From Tanypteryx hageni (taxonomy: Eukaryota; Arthropoda; Insecta; Odonata; Petaluridae): a stretch of DNA of 64,000 nt. Of this stretch, positions 26,101-35,863 are shown one piece after another; the stretch's first letter is position 1; every line of letters begins with the position of its first letter. The notes beneath the pieces are model-generated. The model made no database searches. It saw only the letters and a program-made list of their open reading frames with translations, and was not told the DNA's origin. The position numbers and the translations under genes are program-made. The DNA lies in contig CM054114.1 of NCBI GenBank assembly GCA_028673005.1, forward strand, positions 24,085,369 through 24,149,368. The letters run 5' to 3'.

Positions 26101-28430
26101 CCCTTTTCCCTCTTCTACTCTCTTTTCTCTTCTACTCTCTTTTCTCTTTTACTATATCCTGCTTTCTTCCTCTCTCTTCATCCATCTTCGTATCACTTCT
26201 ACTCTCTTCCTCTCCCTTCTTTCCCGTACTTTTCTCTCCTACTCTCTTCCTCCCTGTTCTCTTTCTCTATTTCTTCTCTCTTCCTCCCTTCTGATCCATT
26301 CTCTTCTCATTTACTCTCTTTATCTCCCGTTCTCTCTGATTCTCCATCTCCTTCCCTCTCCACCCCTTTCTCCTCCCTCTCTCTCTTTCTCTCTCTTCAT
26401 CTCTTGGACATCCACTCCCTCATCCTCACCGTCTCTCCCTATCCCTGGATTATCCTTTTACAACGCAGGAGGTGATAGCGGTTTGAGTCGTACATCAGAG
26501 GAAGCGTTCTACTGTGACGGAATAGGGTTCTGAAGTGCCGAGATGCGTGAGGAAGATTAGGATTCGTGACGGACAGACCCGTATCGATAAGGGCGTTCCC
26601 TCCCGGACTCTTGAAGGGAGACGGTCCTACTGAAAGCTCTTAAGTGTTTTTGCCCCCGTCTGCTACCCCATTGGACGAAACGAGTTAAGATGCTATCAAG
26701 AGGTCCTCTGACGAAGGAATCGACTTCAATCTAGACTCGCCCGCTGAGTGAAGGGCCGTTATCTCCCTTAACCAAGCAGATTTGTGTACGAATGTTATTC
26801 GGTGAATTTTCTCAAAGATATCTATAATTCAAACCAATCAAGTTTCGCCATTTCGTGCGAATTATTGTTTATTTTAACGAAGTTAAATCGAAAGCGGTCC
26901 GTTCCATTTCGATGTAACGATTGATGGGCGCAAGTTTAGTCCATTTTATTGCTTTTCGCCATTGCTGAAAAGCACTATTATCTTCGTTATGTCCGTCCGT
27001 CCGTACGCATATATCAGGGAAGAATTGGCTATACCGATTTCAACCAAAATTGGTGAGTAGAATACTCACATAAAACAATGACCAAAGTGACATATTTTTA
27101 ACGGAACGACTCTTCACGGGTGCCGCACTTGCAAAGTTTATCTTTTCGGTAATTGTGAATTTGTAAGGGATTGGCATTACTGATTTCAAAGAAACTTTGC
27201 GTGAAGCAGGAGCGCAACATAGCAAAACAAAATCAATATGTTTTGTGTAGATATAGAGATCAGGGCTGCCAAAATCAAAATAATAAAAAAAATCTCTTTA
27301 ACACGTATTTGTGTTGAATTTTCACAATCAATTTTAACGAAATTTAAGATTTGTAAGATCACATGTATAGTAAACCATAATAGAAAATTTGGACTAGATC
27401 AGCTAAATGGTGGTGTCACAATTTCCAATTAAACTATTTCAGTAATAATGGTTTTGGAGGGAATTGGCTGGATGGATTTCAACTAAATTTTTCACATAGG
27501 ATTTCATCAAGACACGTCCTGTGGTACCCGAGTTTAAACAAATACATTGAAAGGTACATTAAGATCTTCATGTGTGCAGTCCGATGTTAAACAAATTTGA
27601 AACCGGCAGACAGATTTCCCCAACATCAAATTTCATTCAGATGTGTTCGGCGGTTCCAGAAATTTTTCATATTTTTTTAAAGAACAAAAGAAGATAAAAA
27701 ATCGCGTAATCAGGTAAATAAGTTAATCAATCTCCTTTTCTTTCAAATTTATCGTAAACCTTAAGTTTAATGGGAAACATTATTTGACGAAAAATCCGTA
27801 TTTAATTTTTCCGTTTGACTTTCGTTCCCGATGTTTTCCTCCCAGACGAGTATTTCACGAGATTCTTGCAAAATTCGTTGTAAAGACATGTAGGTCTCCG
27901 TGTAAAGCGGTCTTAATTTTTATCTGATTTTAACCAAATTTGGAATTTTTCGACAAATGCCACATTTCATCGAAGTACCTCCAGCGGCTTCCAAGTTCAA
28001 ACGTGCCGGGCGAGTGGGCGAAAAAATCGGACAATGCCTTGAAACCCAAGGCCTTCTCATTTTTCTAATCTTCGTTTTTTCTCCACATGTGTCCCGCCAT
28101 TTTCGTTCATAGTATTAAAATGAATAAAGCTTATTTATACTTACTCCATATAGGTAGTATAGGGGAAATTTCTGTAGTGATGAAAAAAATCGACTTCGAG
28201 ATTTCGACGGAAATACACGTTTTGAGGTCCCCTGAACACGTTTTGACCATTTTCTCGATAATGTCTGTGTGATAGATATTTGTGGGTGCTCTAACTCAAA
28301 AACTATTGATCAGGCCAACGCGAAATTTTATATTTAACATTTTTATAAGAGTTAGAAGATCTGATTAGTTTTTGGTAAAAATCGGTCTAACGGAAGTGGG
28401 TGTTTACTCTTGTCACTTATCCGTTATATT
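21426..28430. repeat. Macrosatellite unit 4 (right end chimeric)
   Basis: Copy with a 14-bp deletion in the loop near 22243 and short CT-repeat contractions near 24115 and 24195. Right arm is 22558-23186 and the pyrimidine tract 23729-26446. The unit runs normally into the next left arm at 28141, but near 28430 that arm changes to a different, more diverged arm sequence and the array gives way to flank DNA. Confidence 0.93.
23729..26446. repeat. Polypyrimidine tract, unit 4
   Basis: As unit 3, with CT dinucleotide contractions near 24115 and 24195 and a TTAGTT change near 25090. Slippage-type length changes are the main kind of variation. Confidence 0.95.
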
Positions 28431-29120
28431 GAAATATTTGCTTTAATATTCGAATAATGTAAAAATGTAGTGTAATAAAAGTCGTAGGAAATTTTATCGT
28501 CTACTAATGTAACCGCTTTGAAATTACAGAAATAAATTTATCCTTATATCGTGGTAGCCCGGCATTTCAACCGAAGTACATGTTTTAATGTCTCCTGAAC
28601 CCGTTTTGACTATTTTCTCGATGATGTCTGTCTGCCTGTCTGCGATAGATTATTGTGGGCAGTCTAACTAAAAACCATTAATCAGGTAAACGCAAAATTT
28701 TATATTTATCATTTTTATAAAAGTTAGAAATTCTGATTAGTTTATGGTAAAAAACGGTCGACCGGAAATTAGTATTTACTCTCGTCACTAATCCGTTATT
28801 TAGAAATATTTGCTGTAATATTTGATAAATGTAAAAGTCTTAAGGAATAAAAGTTGCTGGTAATTTTATTTTGTAAAAATTTGTTTGATACATTTTCCCA
28901 TATGATGCATTGTTTAAGAGATATATTATTAGCTGCCACCACCACGCCACCTACCGAAGACTATTGTTAACAATTGACGCTTATTTACGTCTTAGTAACG
29001 CTCATTTTTCTTTTCTTAATTGTCAACCGGAAGTATATATTGACAACGATCCCAGAGCTAACAACATGTAATTTGCCACATAAATATGGAGAAAGTCATT
29101 TGTTGCCCAAATCAGTTTAT
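28431..29120 (+). mobile_element. Diverged fold-back arms at the array/flank boundary
   Basis: Follows the unit 4 arm directly. One partial, diverged arm piece (28431-about 28560) is followed by a nearly full arm of the flank type (about 28560-29120) that ends with the usual inner edge (tgttgcccaaatcagtttat). Several substitutions separate it from the array arms. It marks the true edge of the array. Confidence 0.7.
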
Positions 29121-29189
29121 TTGGAGACATTGAAATAAAAATTGAGCTTAACTATTTTAATCGATCAGCAGAATAATTTCTTTGAAAAC

Positions 29190-29470
29190 TATCCCAACGA
29201 AAGCAAATCGCCATATTAGCACCTATCCGGCAAACGGGAGGTCCCTGGTTCGATTCCCGGTCAAGCACAGGATTTTTTTTTCTTTCTCAAGCGTAAAAAA
29301 ATTGAATTTCAGGTTTTTAGCGAACATGCCTAACACATAATTTCAAAACATTTGTTCCTTGTAATCTATTTCGAGGTTGTAAACTGTTAATATTGTCTTT
29401 CGAAAGATTTAAATTTGCTTAAAAATGTAAATTCCGGCGTAGGATTTATCGAAGAAAAACTGAATATCAA
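29190..29470 (+). mobile_element. tRNA-derived SINE-like fragment
   Basis: GGTTCGATTCC at 29247-29257 is a perfect B box, sitting in gcaaacgggaggtccctggttc..cccggtc, which resembles the anticodon-to-T-arm part of a tRNA. The T stem (CCTGG/CCCGG) has one mismatch. A run of eight T follows at 29273-29280, as in a pol III terminator. No A box remains, so it is a fragment and not a tRNA gene. Downstream tccggcgtaggatttatcg resembles the 3' module of the other SINE-like copies. The duplicate is at 41491-41771. Confidence 0.6.
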
Positions 29471-29477
29471 ATCTATT

Positions 29478-30350
29478 ATATATTATACTAGTAGAAGGTG
29501 CTTGCATACTGCAAGCATTTCATCTCACCTTGAAAAAATATTAATTTTTCAGAGAGATATTTCATCATGGAAAATATTTCTTTAATTTATCAGATTTCTC
29601 CTCTGGACAGGTTTTCGTTTTTCATTATGGATCAATAATGGAGTAAAACTATCGCTAATTTTTGCTATTTTAGGAATATTATACTTTTCCCACATTGTGT
29701 TAATAATTTTACACATTTCTGCTGAATTTTAAATTTATAGTTCAATTAGAAGTGAAATTACATTTCTCTAATATTTGAAATTTAAATAATTTGTAGCGGC
29801 CAAAATAACAATTTTATGGATAAATTGAAATGTTTATTCGTTTACATAGGCTATTTTCTAGGTAATTTTAAAATTTCAGCTCCCTAATTTGTGGCATAGT
29901 GTCTAAGCATCTACCAATTTGTTTAAACTTTAAGAATGTTTGACTGCTAAACAAAAAAAATGTTAAAATTTCTGTAATCTCTATTTCGTTTTCTTACAAA
30001 TCCTACCTCTAAAAAAAATTCAACTCCGTAGCACATTTGGAAATAAATAAACCTTGTAAATTTGTTTAAACAATTGCGAGTTTTTAGCGGCCGTATTGTT
30101 GCACATTTTTAAGATTTTCGTTTTTTTAGTCGGTTTTGAACAAAATCCTGCATCAGAAAAAAATTTCGAATCTCCAGCACATCTGGAAGTGCTTAAACAT
30201 CTCTCTCTCTCTTCATTGGCTTGGTAAATAGTTTTACCACAAATATAGGCCGTCCCTCGTGATAACACCCACGTTCTAGTATCCTCCTATATAAATGTTG
30301 TCTGTTATATCCTCCTCCTCTGTAAGAAACGTCTATATAGAATGATATTA
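29478..30350. mobile_element. TIR element of the TTACAGAGGAGGAGGAT family
   Basis: Landmarks shared with the 60.4-62.2 kb cluster are gtgcttgcatactgcaagcatttcatctc near the left, frames of 'tttagcggccg..ttgcac' and 'cgaatctccagcacatctggaagtgc' inside, and agtatcctcct..tatatcctcctcctctgtaa at the right. The right end reads as the inverse of the left end seen at 61411. The left terminus is degraded here. It carries a 75-bp insertion at 30201-30275. No protein is encoded; the minus frame at 30020-30268 is incidental. Duplicate at 41779-42651. Confidence 0.65.
30201..30275. repeat. 75-bp insert also found inverted at 46493-46570
   Basis: Sequence from (CT)n ttcattggcttggtaaatag to gtgataacacccacgtt. 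Other members of the TIR family read aaacattagtatcc without it, so it is an insertion here. A nearly identical copy in the opposite direction stands alone at 46493-46570. Confidence 0.75.
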
Positions 30351-30930
30351 TATATATTAAGTATTATATAATATTACTATATAATACAATAATAATACAG
30401 ACGATATATTAAAGTGGGGATTACAAAGTAATTATCACAAAATATTTACTTATTTTTTTGTAAACAAATCAAAATAAAATATTAGTCACCGATGTTTCAT
30501 TCAAACTTTGGTGGATACTGCACGTTATAACAATGAGATTCGGTCGTTATGTAAATAAAAAGTACCAATTTAGGCCAAAGACTGGCCCAAGTAGTACAAT
30601 TTCTGCGTTACTATGTAAACATGGCGTTTGATACAAATTCACAACCTTAGCCTTTTATAAAATTTCAAATCAGCTACGTTTCCACGGTTTGTCTGTTTTC
30701 GTTGCTACAGCAACTATTACATCCATTTTTTTCCAAATTTTTCTTTAATAATTGATCAATATAAAGAAGTGTTGTAACAAATGTTGTAGGAAATTTAATT
30801 TTTACAATCTTTTGTTTGGAATATTTCTCCATATATTGAACTGATTAAGAGAAATTTTAAATTTTATTTTTTGCCACCACCGCCACGCCATCTTCCGGCG
30901 ACGATTAGTTACGTCTTAGTACCGATCTTT
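30351..30930. other. AT-rich spacer
   Basis: TA-rich start (30340-30410) and then unremarkable DNA. Ttgttgtaggaaatttaatttttacaatc..ccatatattgaactg near 30780-30840 resembles the middle of a fold-back arm, so an older, decayed arm may precede the one at 30934. Confidence 0.4.
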
Positions 30931-30933
30931 CTT

Positions 30934-31430
30934 ACTTTCTCCATATATGTAGTGTAGGAGAAAGTATTGTATTCATGATAAAAATCGACTTCGATATTTC
31001 AACGGTAATACACGTTTTGAGGTCCCCTGAATAAATTTTGACCATTTCCTCAATGATATGTGTTAGTGTGTGTCTGTGTATGTGATAGCTTTTTTTGGGT
31101 GCTCTATCTTAAAAAACTATTAATCAGATCAACGCGAAATTTTTTGTTTAACATTTTTATACAAGTCGGAAGAACGGATTACTTTTTGGTTAAAATCGGT
31201 CAATCGAAAGCGGGTGTTTACTCTTGTAACTTATCCATTATTTTTTAATATTTGCGTTAATATTTTATGCAAAAATGTGTTGGAATAAAATTTGTAGGAA
31301 ATTTTATTTTCTACAACCTTTGTTTGCTACATTTTTCCATATAATGCATTTTTTAGGAGATATTATATATTTTTAGCTGCAACTACCACGCCACCTACCG
31401 ACGACTATTGTTAAAAATTGAGTTAGTCAC
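30934..31430 (+). mobile_element. Solo fold-back arm, truncated at its inner end
   Basis: Starts with actttctccatatatgtagtg and follows the arm consensus to taccgacgactattgtt, then stops where a LINE-type tail fragment begins. Duplicate at 43235-43731. Confidence 0.75.
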
Positions 31431-31690
31431 CTATTCGAAGGCTTAAAGACGCTAATTTATCGCAGGCAACAATGAGGTTTGCCTTGGCAACACCCGGAAA
31501 GAGTACGAAAAAGCCATAAAATTCCGGAAACAAATTCGTGTTTCTGACAAGTTCTTTCGTATAACCTCTAAATTTTACAAGAATAATATATGTAATATTT
31601 TTTGCCGTCGAATAAAATAATAATGGAGAAATTTGGTCCCTATTTACATATTTTAATGAATGAAGGAAATAAACCTTGAACCTTGAAAAA
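31431..31690 (+). mobile_element. LINE-type 3' end fragment
   Basis: The last part reads aatgaatgaaggaaataaaccttgaaccttgaa. A tandem CCTTGAA tail after an AATAAA-like string is typical of some non-LTR retrotransposon 3' ends. A related fragment lies inverted at 59818-60110. The opposite strand has a 120-codon frame (31423-31785) partly matched by the frame at 59859-60104, but the tail orientation makes plus the likely sense strand. Duplicate at 43732-43991. Confidence 0.5.
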
Positions 31691-32099
31691 TCGAAAATCG
31701 CGTGTAAATTTATGAGAAAATATAATCGGCTCCCGGAGTCGAATCCGAGACTTTTTTCGATATATTTGATTTCTCTAGAGACCACCTCATGGAGGATTAA
31801 CCATTGTCAAAGTTTCAGCTCTTAAATACATTTTGAAATGTACAAAAATACCGGGAGAGGCAGACAGACTGACATACACACTTAAGAATTATTATATAAT
31901 GATATCGCAGCTATGCAGAAATTCATGAGTTGGTCACTTCAGAATTTTTAAATCGTTTTCATACAGATATGAATTTTAGGCTTGATCTTCTTGGAGCCAA
32001 ATGGCGATTTAAGATAGTATTCACCTAACTATATGATACATGAAGTTCTTTTTATGACCTGCTGATTCCCTCTTGCCTACGCGCAATGGTATCTTAGTA
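31691..32099. other. SINE-like scrap and unassigned DNA
   Basis: Ggctcccggagtcgaatccgag near 31728 resembles an inverted B-box region and the flanking sequence recalls the SINE-like copy at 57785-58080. The remainder to 32099 shows nothing recognisable. Confidence 0.35.
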
Positions 32100-32495
32100 G
32101 GGATACGAAAAATGTATAGATACTTTACTCATATCGGTAATTTCCTTTCGATACCAAGTACTTTTGTACTCGATTCTTTTTTTAATTTTCAAGTGATATC
32201 GGTCCTTTCGGTCCGATACTTTTGTGGTATCGATACTTTCCATTCGACATAACATATGAGTAAGGTATCGATACTTTAGTTTCGATTTCGTATACTTAGA
32301 TACGATAAAAGTATCGATACATTACTCACATCGGTAATTTCCTTTCGATACCGAGTACTTTTGCACTCGATTCTTTTCTTTCGATTTTCTAGTGACGTCG
32401 GTACTTTAGGCCCGATACTTCTGTGGTATCGATACTTTTCATTCGATACATCATATGATTACGGTATATATACTTTCGTTTCGATATCGAATCCC
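32100..32495. repeat. Two-copy ~197-bp repeat rich in TATCGATA
   Basis: Two tandem copies (phase marked by tcggtaatttcctttcgatac at 32134 and 32331). TATCGATA, the DRE core bound by DREF and overlapping the CGATA sites of BEAF-32 in Drosophila, occurs at 32228, 32266, 32312 and 32427, with further CGATA words. Such cgatac-rich stretches are also common in hAT-type non-autonomous elements, which is the simpler identity. Duplicate at 44401-44796. Confidence 0.6.
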
Positions 32496-33080
32496 TATCT
32501 AAGCGCAATGGTATCTGAGAGGTAGTGCGATGAATAGCCGGTCAGTTTAAAAATTTTAGGATGAAAGGTGACTTCCCTTTATCGAATAGTATGCTTTACC
32601 GACTTTGACTTTTTGAATGGTTTTGAAATTGTATTCATACAGATAAAAACTTTGAGGTTGATGTTTTTGGAGCCAAAATTGCATTTAAAGATAGATCTGA
32701 CGAAAACATAAGATACATGAAGGTTATAAATCGAAGTTCTGAATAAATTGCAAACAATAAATACAGTTACCATGGCATTATCCTACAATACTCTGCTTGG
32801 AACACAAAATGACGGAATACATAAGCAATTTCACTTACGCAGTTCTGTTGGATAACGTAATTTCACTATCATCAATTAATATTTACAGCGATTTACCAAT
32901 GAAAACAAATGTGGCCATTGTAGCTTTATGCATGTCAATTTAATTGTGCTATTTACCGCAACCTATGGAGCAAACATCCAACTACCGTTGTATAACTGTA
33001 AATATCTTATCGACTTATTTTTAGCCTACTTTCCAAACAATTGAAAGTAGTATTATTAGATCGCCTAGCTGCCCATGTGT
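32496..33080. other. Unassigned AT-rich DNA
   Basis: The first ~200 bp (gagccaaaattgcatttaaagatag near 32670) loosely repeats gagccaaatggcgatttaagatag near 31993, so the TATCGATA repeat is flanked by a diverged direct duplication. No gene seen. Confidence 0.4.
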
Positions 33081-33089
33081 GTGTGGGCG

Positions 33090-33107
33090 TGTGTGTGTGT
33101 GTGTGTC
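33090..33107. repeat. (GT)n microsatellite
   Basis: Short GT run, four bases longer in total with its neighbourhood accounted for than the copy near 45391; it explains the 2-bp shift in offset between the two flank copies. Confidence 0.7.
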
Positions 33108-33149
33108 TTCCCACTAACATTGTATTCATGAATGGAGCGATGGACACGA

Positions 33150-33509
33150 GATATGGTGTAAGGCTAGCCCTCTCGGAGACTAGCCCCGGGCCATAATTTA
33201 TATTCCGAATTTACAGTTCCCGGAGTTCGACTCCAGATGAGTCCTTCCCCCATTTTATTCACACGGTTAATCTAAAATCAGTAGCGCAGGGAGTTTTTCT
33301 TTCGCATTTTTAAATATTTTAGAATTATGATATCGGAGTGGGATTTGTACTGTTCTATGGAGAAAAGAGCGATAATTCATATTCATAATTCGATTATCTG
33401 TCGCATTTGTTTGAATTTCTCTCATAAACTTTCGTTTCGGCGTTTTGAAGGACATTTTTTCGATATGTTGCTATGGCGATGATTATTGCCGAAATCGGCT
33501 GGAGCATAG
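33150..33509 (+). mobile_element. SINE-like copy at the right edge of the flank segment
   Basis: B-box-like gagttcgactcc at 33223-33234, then agaattatgatatcggagtgggatttgtactg, matching the 3' module of the loop SINE-like sequence. Ends gctggagcatag at the duplication joint. Duplicate at 45450-45808, where the sequence continues naturally. Confidence 0.55.
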
Positions 33510-34099
33510 TTCAAACGTGCCGGGCGAGTGGGCGAAAAAATCGGACAATGCCTTGAAACCCAAGGCCTTCTCATTTTTCTAATCTTCGTTTTTTCTCCAC
33601 ATGTGTCCCGCCATTTTCGTTCATAGTATTAAAATGAATAAAGCTTATTTATACTTACTCCATATAGGTAGTATAGGGGAAATTTCTGTAGTGATGAAAA
33701 AAATCGACTTCGAGATTTCGACGGAAATACACGTTTTGAGGTCCCCTGAACACGTTTTGACCATTTTCTCGATAATGTCTGTGTGATAGATATTTGTGGG
33801 TGCTCTAACTCAAAAACTATTGATCAGGCCAACGCGAAATTTTATATTTAACATTTTTATAAGAGTTAGAAGATCTGATTAGTTTTTGGTAAAAATCGGT
33901 CGAACGGAAGTGGGTGTTTACTCTTGTCACTTATCCGTTATTTTGAAATATTTGTTGTAATATTTGATAAATGTAAAAGTCCAGAGGAATAAAGGTTGCT
34001 GGAAATTTTATTTTCTACAATCTTTGTTTGATACATTTTTCCATATAATGCAGATTTTTAGAGATATCTTATATTTTTAGCTGCCACCACCACGCCACC
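33510..34099. repeat. Partial unit restarting the array after the inserted flank
   Basis: Begins abruptly at sequence equal to 20836 in unit 3 and 27996 in unit 4, and runs 590 bp to the next unit start at 34100. The left side is flank DNA ending at 33509, so 33509/33510 is a rearrangement joint; AG is shared by the two parent sequences at the joint. A G variant (gtagtgatg near 33690) is shared with unit 4 near 28176 but not with units 1-3, while other variants match units 1-3, suggesting a mosaic. Confidence 0.9.
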
Positions 34100-35863
34100 T
34101 ACCGACGAGAATTGTAAACAATTGACGCTTAGTTACCTCTTAGTAACGCTCCTTTTTCTTTTCTTAATCGTCAACCTGAAGTAAATATTGACAACTATCC
34201 CAGTGCTAACAACATGTAATTTGCCATATAAATATGGAGAAAGTCATGTGTTTCCCACATCAGTTTATGTTAAACACCTACGGATAGAGAGGAACATCTC
34301 GTAGACTTCACAAACTCCTTGCTTCCCGTTCAACTTCTTTTGAAAACACACCAGATATTAGTGAAATGATTTTTCTTTCGTAGTGTTTTCAACTAACAGA
34401 CGCTTGGACACATTATCCTTGTCCTTTCGATGATCTAACAGCGACTAGCTAATGAGCGTCCTTGACTATTCGTGGCGCGAGAAAACCAAGGAGATTAAGA
34501 TAGTGTTACAAAATAAGCTTATTAATAAATTGTTTTATAAAGAGAATATACAGACTGATCACGAACATCTCGGACTGCACACAAGTGCTGAGGTGCCTAC
34601 AGGCGCCAGAACAGAAATTCTGTGAACAAATATTAAAAAATTGTGTTTAAGGAAAACTAATAGTTTCGGGTTTTTGGAGTTTTACCAATCGGATGGTAAA
34701 AATCGGGTAAAACCCGAATAATCCATTCCCTAATCATAATGCAGCCTAAACGTTAAATCAATGCTGTTCAAGAATGGAAAATCAATTCCCATTAAAAGGA
34801 GTTGCAGACGTTGCTATGGCAGTCAATATTTTTCATTGTTGAAAACCGAAAAATCAACTTGGAATTGATGCGTTTTCGAAAAATTTCAAGCGGTGACTTT
34901 ATACTATATTCAGCCTACTAATGAAAATAAGCTTATAGTTTCTTTGTTTTGTGCCTGTCTCCCCATAATAACTTGTGAACCAAATAGACCAATTTTCATG
35001 ACACTTGGTGGAAATCTATTGATACTGGAGCCAAGCTATCTCTCTCAAGGATAGTTTTTGTCGCGAAGAATGAAAGTCCCCGGTTTGATTCCAGGAACAC
35101 TATCCTTCCCGTTTGCGTGGGAAATCTGTGGAATCCATCGTGCAGGATAATTTTCTCTCGCACATTAAAAAATATGTTAGAATTGTAATATCGGAGCGGG
35201 ATTTATACTATTCTCTGAGGAAATAAATGTAATAAACTTATGTGGGCAACACATGACTTTTTCCATATTTATATGGCAAATTACATGTTGTTGGCCCCCG
35301 GATCGTTGTCAATATTTACTTCAGGATGTCAATTAGGAAAAGAAAAAGGAGCGTTATTAAGACGTAACTGAGCGTCAATTTTTAACAGTAGTCTTCGGTA
35401 GGTGGCGTGGTGGTGGCGGCTAAAAATATAAGATATCTCTTAAAAATTGCATTATATGGGAAAATGTATCAAACAAACGTTGTAGAAAATAAAATTTACT
35501 ACAACATTTATTCCTAGACATTTTTACATTTATCAAATATTAAAGCAAATATTTCAAAATAACGGATAAGTAACAAGAGTAAACACCCACTTCCGGTAGA
35601 CTGATTCTTACCAAAAACTAATCAGATCTTCTAACTTTTATATAAATGTTAAATATAAAATTTTGCGTTGACCTGATTAATAGTTTTTGAGGTAGAGCAC
35701 CCACAAAAATCAATCACATACAGACAGAGATACAGACATCATCAAGAAAATAGTCAAAAAGTGTTCAGGGGACCTTAAAACATGTATTTCCGTTGAAATC
35801 TCCAATTCGATTTATTTTCATGAAAACAACACCTTCTCTATACTTCGTATATATGGAGAAAGT
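33655..35863. mobile_element. Composite fold-back element, unit 5
   Basis: Left arm 33655-34268, inverted right arm 35235-35863. The left arm has private variants near 33982 and 34055, close to where other arm copies in this window have recombined. Confidence 0.75.

Larger units (their letters stand above)
28741..33509. repeat. 4.77-kb flank segment, copy 1 of a segmental duplication
   Basis: Almost base-for-base equal to 41042-45808. The offset is 12,301 bp over most of its length and 12,299 bp after a (GT)n contraction. It is a mosaic of older elements: fold-back arm, SINE-like piece, TIR element, second arm, LINE tail, TATCGATA-rich repeat, SINE-like piece. Its right edge joins array DNA at 33510, whereas copy 2 continues into other DNA, so copy 2 keeps the ancestral right edge. 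Confidence 0.93.

Noticed and set aside
29210..29280. tRNA gene
   Set aside because: Perfect B box and T-run, but no A box, no proper anticodon loop (the loop lacks T33) and a T-stem mismatch.
30020..30268. 82-codon minus-strand frame (duplicate at 42321)
   Set aside because: Spans a transposon body and its 75-bp insert, so it cannot be an ancestral gene; identical in both copies only through the recent duplication.
33085..33110. CRISPR-like or other regular short repeat array
   Set aside because: Only a GT microsatellite; no spaced repeats anywhere in the window fit CRISPR, and the DNA is eukaryotic in character.
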